Positions 23,901 through 35,297 of a DNA stretch of 64,000 nt are shown here, piece after piece; positions within the stretch are counted from its first letter, which is position 1; each line of letters opens with the position of its first letter. The notes below the pieces were generated by a model. The model was given only the letters and a program-made list of their open reading frames with translations, ran no database searches and was not told the origin of the DNA. This DNA is from Clavulina sp. PMI_390 (lineage: Eukaryota > Basidiomycota > Agaricomycetes > Cantharellales > Hydnaceae). Location of the stretch: the NCBI GenBank assembly GCA_015039315.1, contig WIDE01000112.1:25826-89825 (forward strand). Reading direction: 5' to 3'. The position numbers were made by a program, and so were the translations under genes.

Positions 23901-25514
23901 ATTGAGAGAAGCACGAAATCGGAACGTCATTTTGTGCAGTTGTGAATGAATTGGATATGTAGGTAAAATGAGAATCCCCAATCTGGGTTGCTAGGGATCG
24001 AACACGCCGTCGTCACGGCTTGGCCGAACCTGGGGGGCTTCTTCTCAAGCTGAATATAAATCTCGGCGCGGGATTGTATATGGTGATGATGGCATTGGAA
24101 GACGTGTATCGTTCCCAGAGGATGGGATCGAGAGAGTGATAGAAGGGTGGGGTTCAGGCCAGGGCCAGGGGGGTGTAAAGGGAGTCGGGCAAATCGGGAT
24201 TATGTGTGATTGGAGGAGCGGAGGTAGTACTAGTGCGAAAGCTGAAGCGAGCAGTATCAACAAAAATCCAGTAAATCTAGTACCTGAGAGAGAGCGAGAG
24301 AGCAAAGTATGAACGGGGACAATTGTGGCGAAGCCAGTGCCCAGGCGCGGCCATGTGTGGTGGATTGATTGCATAGCAACGGCGGGTGTGACCATGGGCA
24401 ATACCATTGACGTTTGTGCTCATATATTATGTATGTGTGTGCCCTTGCATAAGACATTTATGAAGACTCTCGATGAGAGTGCGAGCCAAAGTTGGGCGGA
24501 ACTGGAAAAGCGCGATAGAGTCCTGGCGCGCTGGACTACTCGGTAGGGGCGGCCTTTGATGGAGGGATTTGCCCAAAAGGGTTTCCTGATTGAGCTGAGA
24601 AATGAGAGTATTATGCTTTGGCGCGCAACAGAGAAGCAATACAATTGAGATTGACAGAGATTGAGAGTCGCTGCGATTCAGACGGCTTGAGAACAAACCA
24701 GGTCTCGTTGGCAACGCGGCTGGTGGCAAGAAGCTGGCTATCGTATGGTTGTCAGTGATCAGGCGGGAGAATAGTCGCCAATTGCTCTCTCAATAGCGAT
24801 CGCCTCTGTGGACCGCGTCTCTTTTTCTACTTCCAACCACCAGCGTCGCCGAGAACCCATCGAGAGACCGACGAACGCTACGACCATTACGGCCACAGCT
24901 GGAACTGGGCCCCTTCGAAACAGCAGATCGACGATTTGACCCCCGACCCAGCCACTTTACTCCGCAACACACACCGTGACCCCCCTCCACATCCATCTTC
25001 CTGCTCTTCTTCTCTCTCTCTACACCTACATTACCACGGCTCATTAGCACCTGCGTAATTGCTTCCATTCGCCTTTCTCTTTTCGTTTCTTCTTCCACCA
25101 GCCTCTACTTGCATTTGCGCCTCTAAGCGTTGTTGCTGTCGCCGCTTGCTCTGACAAATGTACGAAATGCATCATTCGCTGTCGCCGACAACCGAGACAC
25201 CGCTCATACTGACCATGTTTCCGATCCTTCTCCCCTCTCCCCTCCCTCTCTGGGCGATCCCGCGCGTCGGGGGTGGTTTATCATCACCACTCTCCCCATT
25301 CATCATTCCTCGTACTCTCTCCTCACACGCCTTCTCTCTTTGCGCTGGCATCAAACGTAAACAGTCACCGACTGCAGGGCGCGCTCGAACTCCGACTCGA
25401 CTCTCGATTACACACACACCGACGACCTCGCCCGCCGCCGACGACCACTCAAGACTTTGCCTCCATCTCTGGATTAGGCGCTTCCACGCTCCATCCTAGT
25501 CCCGGCACCGACGT
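20963..25514. other. gene-poor 4.5-kb region upstream of RFX gene
   Basis: No ORF here has domain resemblance or consistent coding signal. It includes a GA-microsatellite (GAGAGAGAGAGAG around 23448-23460) and other GA-rich patches (22927-22955). From ~24900 to 25514 the plus strand is strongly C/T rich. It probably contains the E2 5' end, a long RFX promoter and 5' leader, and possibly non-coding RNA. Old decayed genes cannot be excluded without a search. Confidence 0.45.
23446..23462. repeat. GA microsatellite
   Basis: A short run of GA dinucleotides interrupts otherwise mixed sequence in the long intergenic region. It is a simple repeat with no inferred function. Confidence 0.6.
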
Positions 25515-28500
25515 ATGCTCCATTCGCGCCCGGTGTCCCCTTCTGCGCTCTACTACAACCCAAACCCCCACTATCAGCACCACCAGTCCCAAAACTCCCA
25601 TCCTTCGTACCAGGTCCCCGGTCACCAGACAGACTCCTCGTCCTACACCATGAACGGAGGTGCGTATTCCGTTTTTCCCTATCTTTCTATCACAATACGA
25701 TTATTCGTTCCTGGCTCGCTTGGGGGGAGGCTACCCCCCGCGTATCTGCCCACGAATTACCCCGAGCGGATTATCGGCTATCGTGCCATCCCAAACCTCC
25801 TTTGCCCATATCCTGTAATCGACCCGTTTTCGGCTGCTTTCGCGTCGTTTTGCCACGTCTCGTTCTCGTCTGTGGGCACTTTCTTCCACGACTAAGCACG
25901 GCAGCATCGGCCATTTTTATTCCCCTCTTATTGTTGCGGACGGTAGCACTCGTGCTCAGAATTGAATTATTGACGACTCTTCTTGTCTTTCCCCTTCTCC
26001 TATTCACAATCGGCACTTGCCCACGTCTCATCGAATCGCGATTTCTGATGATGGCCCACCTTTTCGCATCATTGTCATCCGCTCACTGCTTTTATGAAAC
26101 CGCCACTCCCATCCTGATGACTTTACAACCCAACCCTGCTGCTCCTCGCTCTCTGCATCGCCCTGGCTGGCCTAATCCCCCCGATCGTTTTTTCTTGCTA
26201 ACCCCGGAAAAACAACCACAAATATAGGCCCCATTCGTCGCATGCGCCAGGATGCGTCCGCCTCTCCCTCGCCCTATCCTTCCCAAGCCGTTCTCCGCTC
26301 TTCATCCTTCTCCGGTTCTGATGGCCACCGCTCGTCGTCATCAGATATCGAAGACGGCAGCGGACTCGTATCCACTGTCCCGGGCAATGGGCTCTATGGC
26401 TATCATGCACACCCAGGCGCCGTCACCCAAACAGCGCATCCGCACTCTATCTACGGCCAGCCCCCGCCCCAGCAACATCACGACTACAGTGCCGCCGCCG
26501 CAGCCATGTACGCTCAGCCCAACCGCTCCCACTCGGGTCTGTCCATCAATAGCGCCAGCACCGGCCATCATAGCACCATCGCATCAATGGACGTCATGAG
26601 CACTGGTACCGTCCCTGGATCGGGCATGTCGTCGATGGGCGCATACGGCGTCCCCGGAAGGACAATGGTCCCCGATCAGGGCCTCGAGCAGCTCGCGGCC
26701 AACGTTCGGGCAGCCACGACCACCAGCGCGTCTGATCGGGCAAAACACATTTTCGTCCAAGCTTGGTAAGTCTTCATTCTAGCTTCTAATCTATTTTCCC
26801 CCATTTTCCTCGATTTTTTTCCCGTCCCGAGGTGGTGGTCACACTGGCCTTTGTTCATTTACGAGTTTTTTATGACCCTCGATCGTGCCGCTACGCCATC
26901 CCGATTCGATTCATACGCCCACTTCCGATTACTCGATCCCGTATACTAACCACCCTTCTTTTTTCTTTTCCGTTTTATCGGGCGGGAATCGTGATTCTTC
27001 CTTCATCATCGTCCTTGCAATACCACCCACTCTACGGTTCCATCTATTCCGCCATTCTATCCATTCTAGGCTAAATGCCAACTATGCACCTTATCAAGAC
27101 GGAAATGTCCCTCGCCAAGGCCTATACAACTCGTATCGCCGCGTATGTGACGAATACCGCATCCCGCATGTCAATACGGCCACGTTGGGCAAGGCAATTA
27201 GGCTCTGTTTCCCGGCGATTAAGACTAGGAGATTAGGCGTTAGGGGGAATAGCAAGTACCACTGTGCGTAAACCTTATTTCCCCCCTCTCGACTCCCGTT
27301 ACCATTCCCCCTCTCTTTCGCCATATTGGCTTTGATTGCCCTGTTTCTTCTTTGTCTTCTTGCCTTGTTTTTTCTGGGCTTCTGGTTCCCCTGTTCTGTT
27401 TCGGTGGCTTTTACTTGCCAAAGCGGGGAAGTGTCTGGAATCTTCCGCCATGATCTTTGCCGTGTTTCGCAATTACGCTTGCCACTCTAGCCCGCCCTCC
27501 GCCCACCCTCATCTCATTAATGAGGCCTAGAGGGAATCTCCACGCATAATTAGGGATTAGGGGGGGCCAATCCTTTTTCATCTGATTGATACCAGATCAT
27601 GCGGCTCTTTGCTCCCTGTCTCGCGTGGCAAAGAGCCACGCGCGCCCCCTTCTCCAACCCTGTGCTTAATGGCGATTGTGGCTGGGCAGGCAGGGGCTTC
27701 ATTGCGAATCTGTTACAGAAACACACGCAGCCGATGTGTTCCATTTGCCTTGTGGGATCTTTCCTTCCATTTTCGATGATCGCCTCTTGCTCAAGGGCAT
27801 CAATCCCCTTGTATCGGCGCTTCATGCGAGGGCCAGTTATCGCCGTCGCCGGCTTCCCCCGCCACCTCCGCCTGCGTCATTGGGCATCATCATTTGTGCG
27901 CCTCACAATGCCGAGGTGGAGTGGGGCTTTCGGCTTGTGTCGATGATGATTCATGATGATGCCTTGCAAATCTTCTCTCTCTCTTACTTTTTTATTCTTA
28001 TTGTTCCCCTCCGTCTCCCACATTGCTTTGCAACTCGTTCACTGACCGACTATTGATTTCTATCTCGGTCTGGGTCCGCTTCGCACCGACGCTGTCCGGT
28101 TTGTCCCACACACCCACTTCGGCCGTTTTTGCGACGCCTATCGAAAATCCTCTCCTCTCTCACTATCTCTGGCCATGCGATTCTCGGCCGACCGTGCTCG
28201 GTGTGTTGAAACACACTACAGACTGCGGTATTCGACCCTCGACGGCCGCCGAGGCTGAATGGCTTCAGGACTTCATCAACCGCACAAACAACAACCGCAA
28301 CAACAACTCGGGCTCGCGCCCCAACACCGCACAGAGCGGGCGCAGTGGCACGTCTTCTGCTGCTGAGGATGACTCCCCTGAGGACGACGATGACGAGGGT
28401 AACGAGTCCTCGCATGGCCTGCCTCATCTCAGCCTGCGTAACGGCGGGGGAGTCAATGGCCGAAGAAGCCCAGTTTACTTCTCGATGACGGACGACAAGA

Positions 28501-30467
28501 CACCCACTGTCGGCGGGTTCAATGCTGCCCAGGCACAGGCGCTCGGTGGTGAGGCCGGAGGCGTCCCGTCGTATGCGAGCCTAAGGCGCCGAGCGGAGGG
28601 TGGCGTCGTCGCGTCGAATGTGGGCTTCCCTGCGCGAGCGGGTAGTGCTGGGGCCGCGGGGACTGGAGGCTCGTTCCCTGGGACATCAGTAGGGACGCTC
28701 CGCCCCGGCGAAAGCGTGCGCCAGCTCAAGGGCTTCCCTGATATTGAGGAGGCTGTTGGTGGCCAAGGCCCTGCACCTCTCCTGTCCGACTCGGCGTCGT
28801 CCACGCCTGGTGCTTCCAATACTCCCGGGAATAGCGGTGATGCCGGCTCTACGCAGCCCTCCCCGACGACGCCTTCGGCTTCGGGCGCCGCCGCCGGTGC
28901 TGCGAGCGGTAGTCCTGGCTCGCAGTTTGTGACGACCGCGCGCGAGGTGTGGAAGTGGTTTGAGGAGCACTTGGATCATATTCTAGACAGCGTGCGTAAT
29001 TTCCGTTTGGAGGAGTACGAGATGCAGGTGCGATCTTTCTGGAGTGGGCTGGGCCCAGACCAGAGAGAGATCGTTCATGCGCCTGCTGTGGCGGGTTTGA
29101 TGGCTCGCGCTGATGCGTTGGTGTATGATGTGAGTTCTTTGTCAGCTGCTATCGTCTGGATCGGTGTATTCCTTTGCTCACCACTCCTTTGTTCTATAGG
29201 AAATCCTTGAGATCCTCCGCTCTCAACTCCTTGTCACTATCCCTCCCCACGTCCTCACTGGGCTCCGTGGGCTAGCTGACAAGATGGAAAAAATGCTGCT
29301 CTCTGCACTTGAGGGCTACGGCCACACCTTTGTCGAGCCCAAGGTTGAGCTTGGTGCGCGCTTCGGCCACCTTGTCCTCCGCTTCTTGGACATCTATCAG
29401 GTTACCCAGGCCCTGGCGAGTGTCATGTCCAACCCGAAGCAGCTCTCGGATATGTCACGCTCGTGGCGCGAGGTGGACTTTGAGAGCGTGCGCAACCAGG
29501 CCGCTCTTGTGTGCAACTGCCGTCATGAGGACCTGCACCAGCTGCTCGAGGTGGAGTTCATCCAGATCCTTGATGGACTGCAGTCGAGCGCGGAGCCCGT
29601 CCGTGATATCATCGTATGGGCCGAGCAGACTAGTGATAGGCTGATTGGTGCGAGCAGTGGTGCCAATAGCGCAGCAGCCAGCGCAGGCGGTGTTGGTGCG
29701 AATGCTGAGGAACGCGCGACGATGAGCTCGAGGAGTCTCTTGATCCGTTGGGGATATGTGACGAGCCAGATCATGCGTGATTTGGTATGTTGGCCTTTGG
29801 TTCTATTCGCTTCCCTTTTCCACAAACTGATCCGTTGTCCTCCCTAGACTATCCGAAGTGACCCTGCTTTCGGTGCCTTCCAGATCTTGAAGCTCTTCAT
29901 GGAGTACGTTTGGTTCTGGCCATCTTTTTAACGTGATATTCTGACGCACTCATTACTTTTAGTGACTGGATCGCTCTCAGCGTTCTCCGTACCGTTGCAC
30001 TCTCGACCAACTCTGTTGCTGCATCTGTCGAGCCTGCGATGCAAAACCCTCAATTCCTTGCTCTCTCCCCCTCTGGCAACCATTTTGCCACCACAAACTC
30101 GCACATGTCCATCAATGCTCAAATGATGGCACACACCCCCACCACTGCGAGCATGATGGCTGCGATGGGAGACTTTGGCGGCATGAGTGGCCTCAACGCT
30201 GCCTCTCATCACGGAGGCGCTGGAGCAGGCTACGGATTTGACTCCCTCTCGTTTGGGTCCGCTATGGACGCCAACACCTTTGATTTCACTGGGGCCAGCG
30301 CTGGCGGTAGTGGGTTGGGATCGCATGGTATGAACCTGGACTCTATGTCACCTGCTTCTAGCGCGCTTTCTGGGGCTAACGCTTCGCTCACCACTTCAGG
30401 TGGCGTGGCTGACTCGGAAATGTCTTCGCCTGCCGATGACCTCGTCAAGGTTGAAGGTGGTCCTTGA
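25515..30467 (+). CDS. RFX-family winged-helix transcription factor
   Basis: Seven exons (25515-25659, 26228-26765, 27070-27263, 28222-29129, 29200-29784, 29848-29903, 29963-30467) encode 976 residues. The RFX DNA-binding domain is split by two introns: RAKHIFVQAW in exon 2, then LNANYAPYQDGNVPRQGLY, RVCDEYRIPHVNTATLGKAI and GVRGNSKYHYCGIRP, with the last Tyr codon shared by exons 3 and 4. The DBD spans residues ~218-298. A Ser/Gly/Ala-rich linker follows, then the C-terminal helical RFX region (WFEEHLDHILDSVRNF to DDWIALSVLRTVA), and a disordered tail. In yeasts Crt1/Rfx1 represses DNA-damage genes; in other fungi RFX factors affect cell division and morphogenesis. Introns of 568, 304 and 958 nt are long for this genome. 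Confidence 0.9.
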
Positions 30468-31306
30468 TTGAGCAATACGCTCGATCATTCATTTGTTTTG
30501 GGTCCCTCATTTGTGTTGCTCTCTCCTCTAGTGGCGTCGCTGTTTTACATCCATTCATGGTGTATCGGTCAATGCTCTTCCCCTAATCTGCCTGTTTGAA
30601 TTCCTCTTACCTCTCGATACTTTAACCTTCGCCTACCCTTAATATCTTTGTCAGTTATCTCCTTCTAACATATAACCCTCTTGTTGAAGTACTATGCTAC
30701 TACCACTACTACCACCTTCCTTCATTACTCCTCCACTCTGCTTCTGCTGGTCAAACATGTTGTGGCCTGGACTTTTTCTCGCTTGTTCTCTCTTCAGTAC
30801 TGTCTGCATGGCTGTATCCACCACCACTGCTGTCCTTTCTCGGTGCGCTTTCTCGTTTCCCACCCCTTTTGCCTCGATTGTTTCTACCAGAAACGATTTG
30901 TAACCTTTTTTTTGTTCCAATGGCCAAGCTCTTCTCTCTGATCCCTCACCAGATCTTTTCTTTCTTCAGCTTGCCATTTTGCAGCCTCCCCCTCCTATAT
31001 TTGCTTCGTGCAAGAGCATTTAGTACTAATACGCTTTTGCTGTTTGGGTTTTGAAATACAAACATCTCTACAATCACGAAAGAGTACGAGAATGGGACTG
31101 AGAATATTGAGGATTCGCAAATGTACTGCGCAATTTCCGTTGTGTGGGTCAACCCTGAGATATTGCCACAGCGTGACAACACTAGTCGCAATATGCAAAC
31201 TTGAACCAATTCCTCATTTGGGTTGGAGAAAGCATACTGTGAGGCCCTATTCGTGATATAATGTTCCTCCAGTCCTTATCTTATCCACAGGTTTTTCTTC
31301 AGCTGG
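30468..31306. other. intergenic between RFX gene and F-box pair
   Basis: T/C-rich 3' flank of the RFX gene and the promoter of the following F-box gene. No supported gene. Confidence 0.5.
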
Positions 31307-32935
31307 ATGGGTTTCTTCGGACACGTGGAGAACATCGTCTCCGCAGTCAAGGAACTGAATACTCCCCCAATCGACCCCGATCTCTACACCCCCGTTCTGC
31401 TGGTACACCCCACCCACTCAAGAGCTAGACAGCAAGAGCTCATCCAGCAGAGTCTATCACAAGTGGAAGCATATATAGCGTCCGTCTCCACTTTAGAGTC
31501 TGCTATTCAGCAGATTTCGTCACGTCTTGCGGACCAAAAAAGGAGACTAGCTTCTGCCGCGGTTCCCATCAGCGCGGTTCCCAACGAGGTACTTTGTGAA
31601 ATATTCAAATCCGTCGTTGCGGAGGCCCGGAACCCAACCCTCGAAGCATCGCGTCTCGAATGCACTTGTCGGAGCTGGCGAGACGTCGCGGTGGGGTTGC
31701 GGCCCCTTTGGACAAATTTTCGCATTCCCTCCCACCAGCTTCATGCTATTACACGAGTATTTGATCGCTCTGGGACAGACCCAATCCACCTAGAAATATT
31801 CGAGCCATGCCACATCGACTTTCCTCCAGAGTTCCAAGCTGTCATGTGTCGAAGAGTGGAACGGTTGGTCACTGGGAGTTATCATGGACCAGAGTTGGAC
31901 TTTGAACGCGTCTTCGGAAGATCTGGAACCAACGTGTTGAAGTCATTGCAGCTCAGTCTGCCCGCCCTGGAGCATCCTGGAGGATCAAGCGAGCCAGGGT
32001 TGATTGACCTCAGTGGCCATGGATTTCCCTTCTTGACAAAGCTCATTCTCCACAACGTATTTCTGTCCAAACGTATCTCGGCACCAGCACTAACCCATCT
32101 CGAGCTTTGGAACTTTACCACCATTGAGTGGATGGAATGGATGACGCTGATCAAGAGCTGCCCCAAATTGCGCTCAGTATCTATTCACTGGGTAGAGGAG
32201 ACCAGTGACTTCGCTATCCCCGAGTTCCTCGACGAGAACTGCCTACCAGAGCTGGAAGAAATTAAAGCAGGGCAACTCAGTCGATGGACGGTAGTCAATG
32301 TCTTGGCCTCCATATTTGCTCCTAATCTCAGACGTCTCACTCTCGAAGATATCGAGTATCATGACGATCAAGGGGAATTTAGAATAACGGACTTGCTCAG
32401 CGACGACGTCGAGCTAGAGCTGAGAGATAGTAATCCGACATTGCCTAGGACGTTTCCCCGCGAATTCTTACGAACGGTGAGCTATCTCTTGTCCAATATA
32501 CATATCCTTTAACTGATCAGCATGTTTTAGCTCACAGCGGCGGATCACTTACAGTCCCTAGTGATCAGTGCGTCAAGTATGACCGCACGGATCCTATTAA
32601 GGGTTCTCCAGCCATCTTCTTTACACTTGATTCCCGCTCCTGAGCTCAAAAACCTTACCATTTACTATCAGAGAGGAGGAGTCGAAAATCCTGTTCTGGT
32701 AGCACAGCAGCTGTTCACGGTCTTGAAAAGCCGGTTTATCCATGCGCCCGCTAGACTTGAGCGTTTAACGCTCACCAGCTGTCTGATCGAAGGGGCGAAA
32801 GGAGATTTTGACATACCGTTAGACCCCGATCCTTCCTCGGAAGCGCGATCATTATGGGAGCCTTTTGCTTCCAGGACCTGGGCTCTGCCTTGTAGATGCC
32901 GAAATCATATCGATACGGAAATGCATGATGCATAA
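31307..32935 (+). CDS. F-box protein, second subfamily, intact copy
   Basis: Exons 31307-32476 and 32531-32935, 524 residues. An N-terminal helical region (QVEAYIASVSTLESAIQQIS) precedes the F-box (PISAVPNEVLCEIFKSVVAE, ~85-104) and CTCRSWRDVAVGLRPLW, then leucine-rich repeats to ~390. Exon 2 encodes a conserved C-terminal module: LRVLQPSS, LTLTSCLIEG and PCRCRNH near the end. The plan (coiled N-terminus, F-box, LRR, intron near residue 390, PCxCxxH end) matches the minus-strand trio at 11.5-17.1 kb, so the clusters share an ancestor although sequence identity is low. The substrate is unknown. Confidence 0.85.
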
Positions 32936-33414
32936 TGGCGGGGAGGGACAGCTCGTTACCCAACAACCTTGGCGAATTTACATAGATTAACTGCTCTGTA
33001 TGTCATTTGTACTGTATGTTATCTCCCAACAGCTCGTGTTTGCTGGTAGTGTAACTAGCCCTGAAAGTCATACAACCTCTGAGAGTGAGAGAACACAGCG
33101 CGTAGACGAGTGCGCTGCCCAGAGGATATTGAACATTCCTTGTCGGACTTCGAGGAGAGGTACCCAGCTTCACGTAGAGATTAGCCGAGCCATGGCCGGG
33201 ATGGCTCATAGCACCAAGAAAAAACGTTGAATCTGGGAATGTGAACGGCCTGCTGCGTTCCCACGCGGAAAATCAACAATACTACCAAACGCGGTCCTTT
33301 TCTTACCACAACCAGCTCTCCGTACGTGTTATCATTCGGGTACGCCGTATGGAGCTAGCTCTGCAGTGATATTATGGCTACCCATTTCTGATATTTGCTT
33401 TTCTCCAAAGACTA
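32936..33414. other. intergenic between F-box pair members
   Basis: A ~480-bp spacer containing the 3' UTR of the intact copy and the promoter of the broken one. No gene is seen. Confidence 0.5.
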
Positions 33415-33746
33415 ATGGATTTTCTTGAGAGCGTCAAGCAAATATTCTCCGCAGTGAAAGAACTAGATATATTGCCAACACAAATAGACGCCGATCTATA
33501 TACTCCTAGTCTTCTCGTTCAACCTCCTTATTCAAGAGCCAAACAGCGAGAGCTCCGCCAGCAAAAGATATCGCAAGTGAAAGTTTACATAACATCAATC
33601 TCTACCTTGCTGTCTGCCGTTGAGCAGATCGCATCACGCCTTACCGCACAAAAGAACAGGCTGGTTTCCGCCGAGGTCCCTATCGGTGCGCTTCCTAACG
33701 AAGTCCTCTGTGAGATCTTCAAATTTGTCATTGCGAAAGTGCCAGA

Positions 33747-34195
33747 CAAGGGGGTGTGAGACAAATAAAAATAAACATGGGGGTAAGGGGGGGGGAGGGG
33801 GGGGGTCAAGGGCTTAAAAATTTTCCTCAAGTGGACTTTGTGGCTGCTCATTTGGAGTAAAAATGATATTTCCATGGCGGGAATACCGGTAGAAACGCTA
33901 ACAATAGATAAATATAGTCAGAAAAGGTGTCATTAGGTACCTAGTTGCTCCGCCAACAGGCAATCGGACCTGCTGGATTGCTTGCTGCAAAGTCAACACA
34001 GCCCCAGACGTGTGACTTCCCTCTCCGTTTTGGGCAATAGTTCCCAGGGTGAGAATTTCTCACGTCCCCCTCCTGCCTAATTAGGTATAAATTCACGTGA
34101 TCACTTGCCTTTTTGAGGGGGGGGGGGGGTGTCCAAGGGCCTCTTAAAAATAATTTCGACCCATGTTCCATAATTATTTTCCTCACACCCCCTTG
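33747..34195. mobile_element. ~450-bp non-coding element with terminal inverted repeats (MITE-like)
   Basis: The left end reads CAAGGGGGTGTGAG and the right end CTCACACCCCCTTG, an exact 14-bp inverted match. Similarity continues less perfectly inward for ~35 bp (AAAT..., then ACATGGG on both arms). Inside are G-runs near both ends and a block AAGGGC..TTAAAAA that recurs in direct orientation at ~33817 and ~34136. There is no transposase-like ORF, so it looks like a miniature non-autonomous DNA transposon. The left insertion point falls inside F-box coding sequence. The right flank is masked by Ns, so the target-site duplication and superfamily cannot be read. Confidence 0.7.
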
Positions 34196-34205
34196 NNNNN
34201 NNNNN
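34196..34205. other. assembly gap (10 N)
   Basis: Ten Ns directly follow the right inverted repeat of the element. The number is nominal; comparison with the intact paralogue indicates that at least ~375 bp of coding sequence could be missing here. Confidence 0.9.
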
Positions 34206-35297
34206 CTCTCCAGATTCCAGGACGAGCAATGACCCAAAGGGTAGTTGACTTGAGCGCCCACGAATTCCCCCTCCTGAAGCGGCTCATCCTCCATAATGTG
34301 TTTCTGGCTAGAGGCATCAGTGGATTAGCAGCACTGGCTCATATCGAACTCTGGGGCTTCGCCACGCTCCAGTGGTTTGCCTGGACAACGCTGATCGAGA
34401 GCTGCCCCAAATTACGGTCCATAATGGTTCGCCGGGTAGACGATACTAGCGAATTCGAGATCTCCCCTTTCTGTACCCGAATATCCCTCCCACAGCTAGA
34501 GAGGGTTGACATACGGTTTCTGTGCCGTTGGACGGTAGCCAATTTGTTGGCCTCAATACATGCCCCCCGCCTGAGAGAGCTCGTTCTCGCGGACATCGAA
34601 TTTCGCGACGATCACGGAGAGTTCCCAATAGCAGATTTACTCAGCCGCGACGTCGACTCGGAGCTCGTGTATTACCATCCTGAGCTGAGCCGAGCGTTGC
34701 CTCGTGAATTCTTACGAACGGTACGCCCATCTCATGAACAACATATCCCTCCTATCTGACCACATACCTAGCTCATTACAGCGGAAAACCTGGAGTCACT
34801 CGTAATCACTGCATCAAGCATGACGCTCCGAGCCATGCTGAATGTCCTGCAGCCATCGTCTTCTCAAATAATACCTGCTTCAAAGCTCAAAAAGCTTTCT
34901 GTTGGCTACCAGTTCAGGATCCAGGAAGACCCTGTTTTAGTAGCCCAAATGCTGCTTACCGTCTTGGACGATCGTTTCGCAGGTGGTTGTGATAGGCTCG
35001 AAAGTTTGACTCTCGATAGCTGTATTATCGAAGGGGTGAAAGAACAATGTGGACTACCTGCAAAGACCGATGTTTCTTTGGAAGCCCTGTCGATATGGAA
35101 ACGCCTCGCCTCGGAGGTCTCAGCCGAGACTTGTAGATGCTCAGATCATGTATAGAGTGACCTGTGGGGGTTGAGTACGATGGTCTGAAGACAAACAGGG
35201 ATCCTTTACCCAGCTGATTTGTACACACTATACCTGAAGGGACAGCGGGCAATCTCACAATACACAGCCCCACAAACTATTCCTATACAGTATTTAA

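Larger units (their letters stand above)
33415..35155 (+). pseudogene. broken F-box paralogue, interrupted by inverted-repeat element and gap
   Basis: The 5' part (33415-33746) encodes ~110 residues clearly homologous to the preceding gene: SVKQIFSAVKELD, SQVKVYITSISTLLSAVEQI, and F-box PIGALPNEVLCEIFKFVIAK. Then the frame runs into an inserted element and stops at 33757-33759. After the element and 10 Ns, homology resumes in VVDLSAHEFPLLKRLILHNVF and continues to 34730, then over a 41-nt intron to exon 34772-35155, ending TCRCSDHV. About 125 codons of the intact paralogue (roughly residues 110-235) have no counterpart. They may be deleted or may lie in the unsized gap. With the element in place a full-length F-box protein cannot be made unless the element is spliced out. 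Confidence 0.75.

Noticed and set aside
23985..24045. tRNA-like sequence on the minus strand (GGTTCGGCC ... GTTCGATCC ... AACC)
   Set aside because: The B-box-like core is present and the ends could pair, but the whole is about 45 nt and the T-arm stem does not form. No anticodon arm fits.
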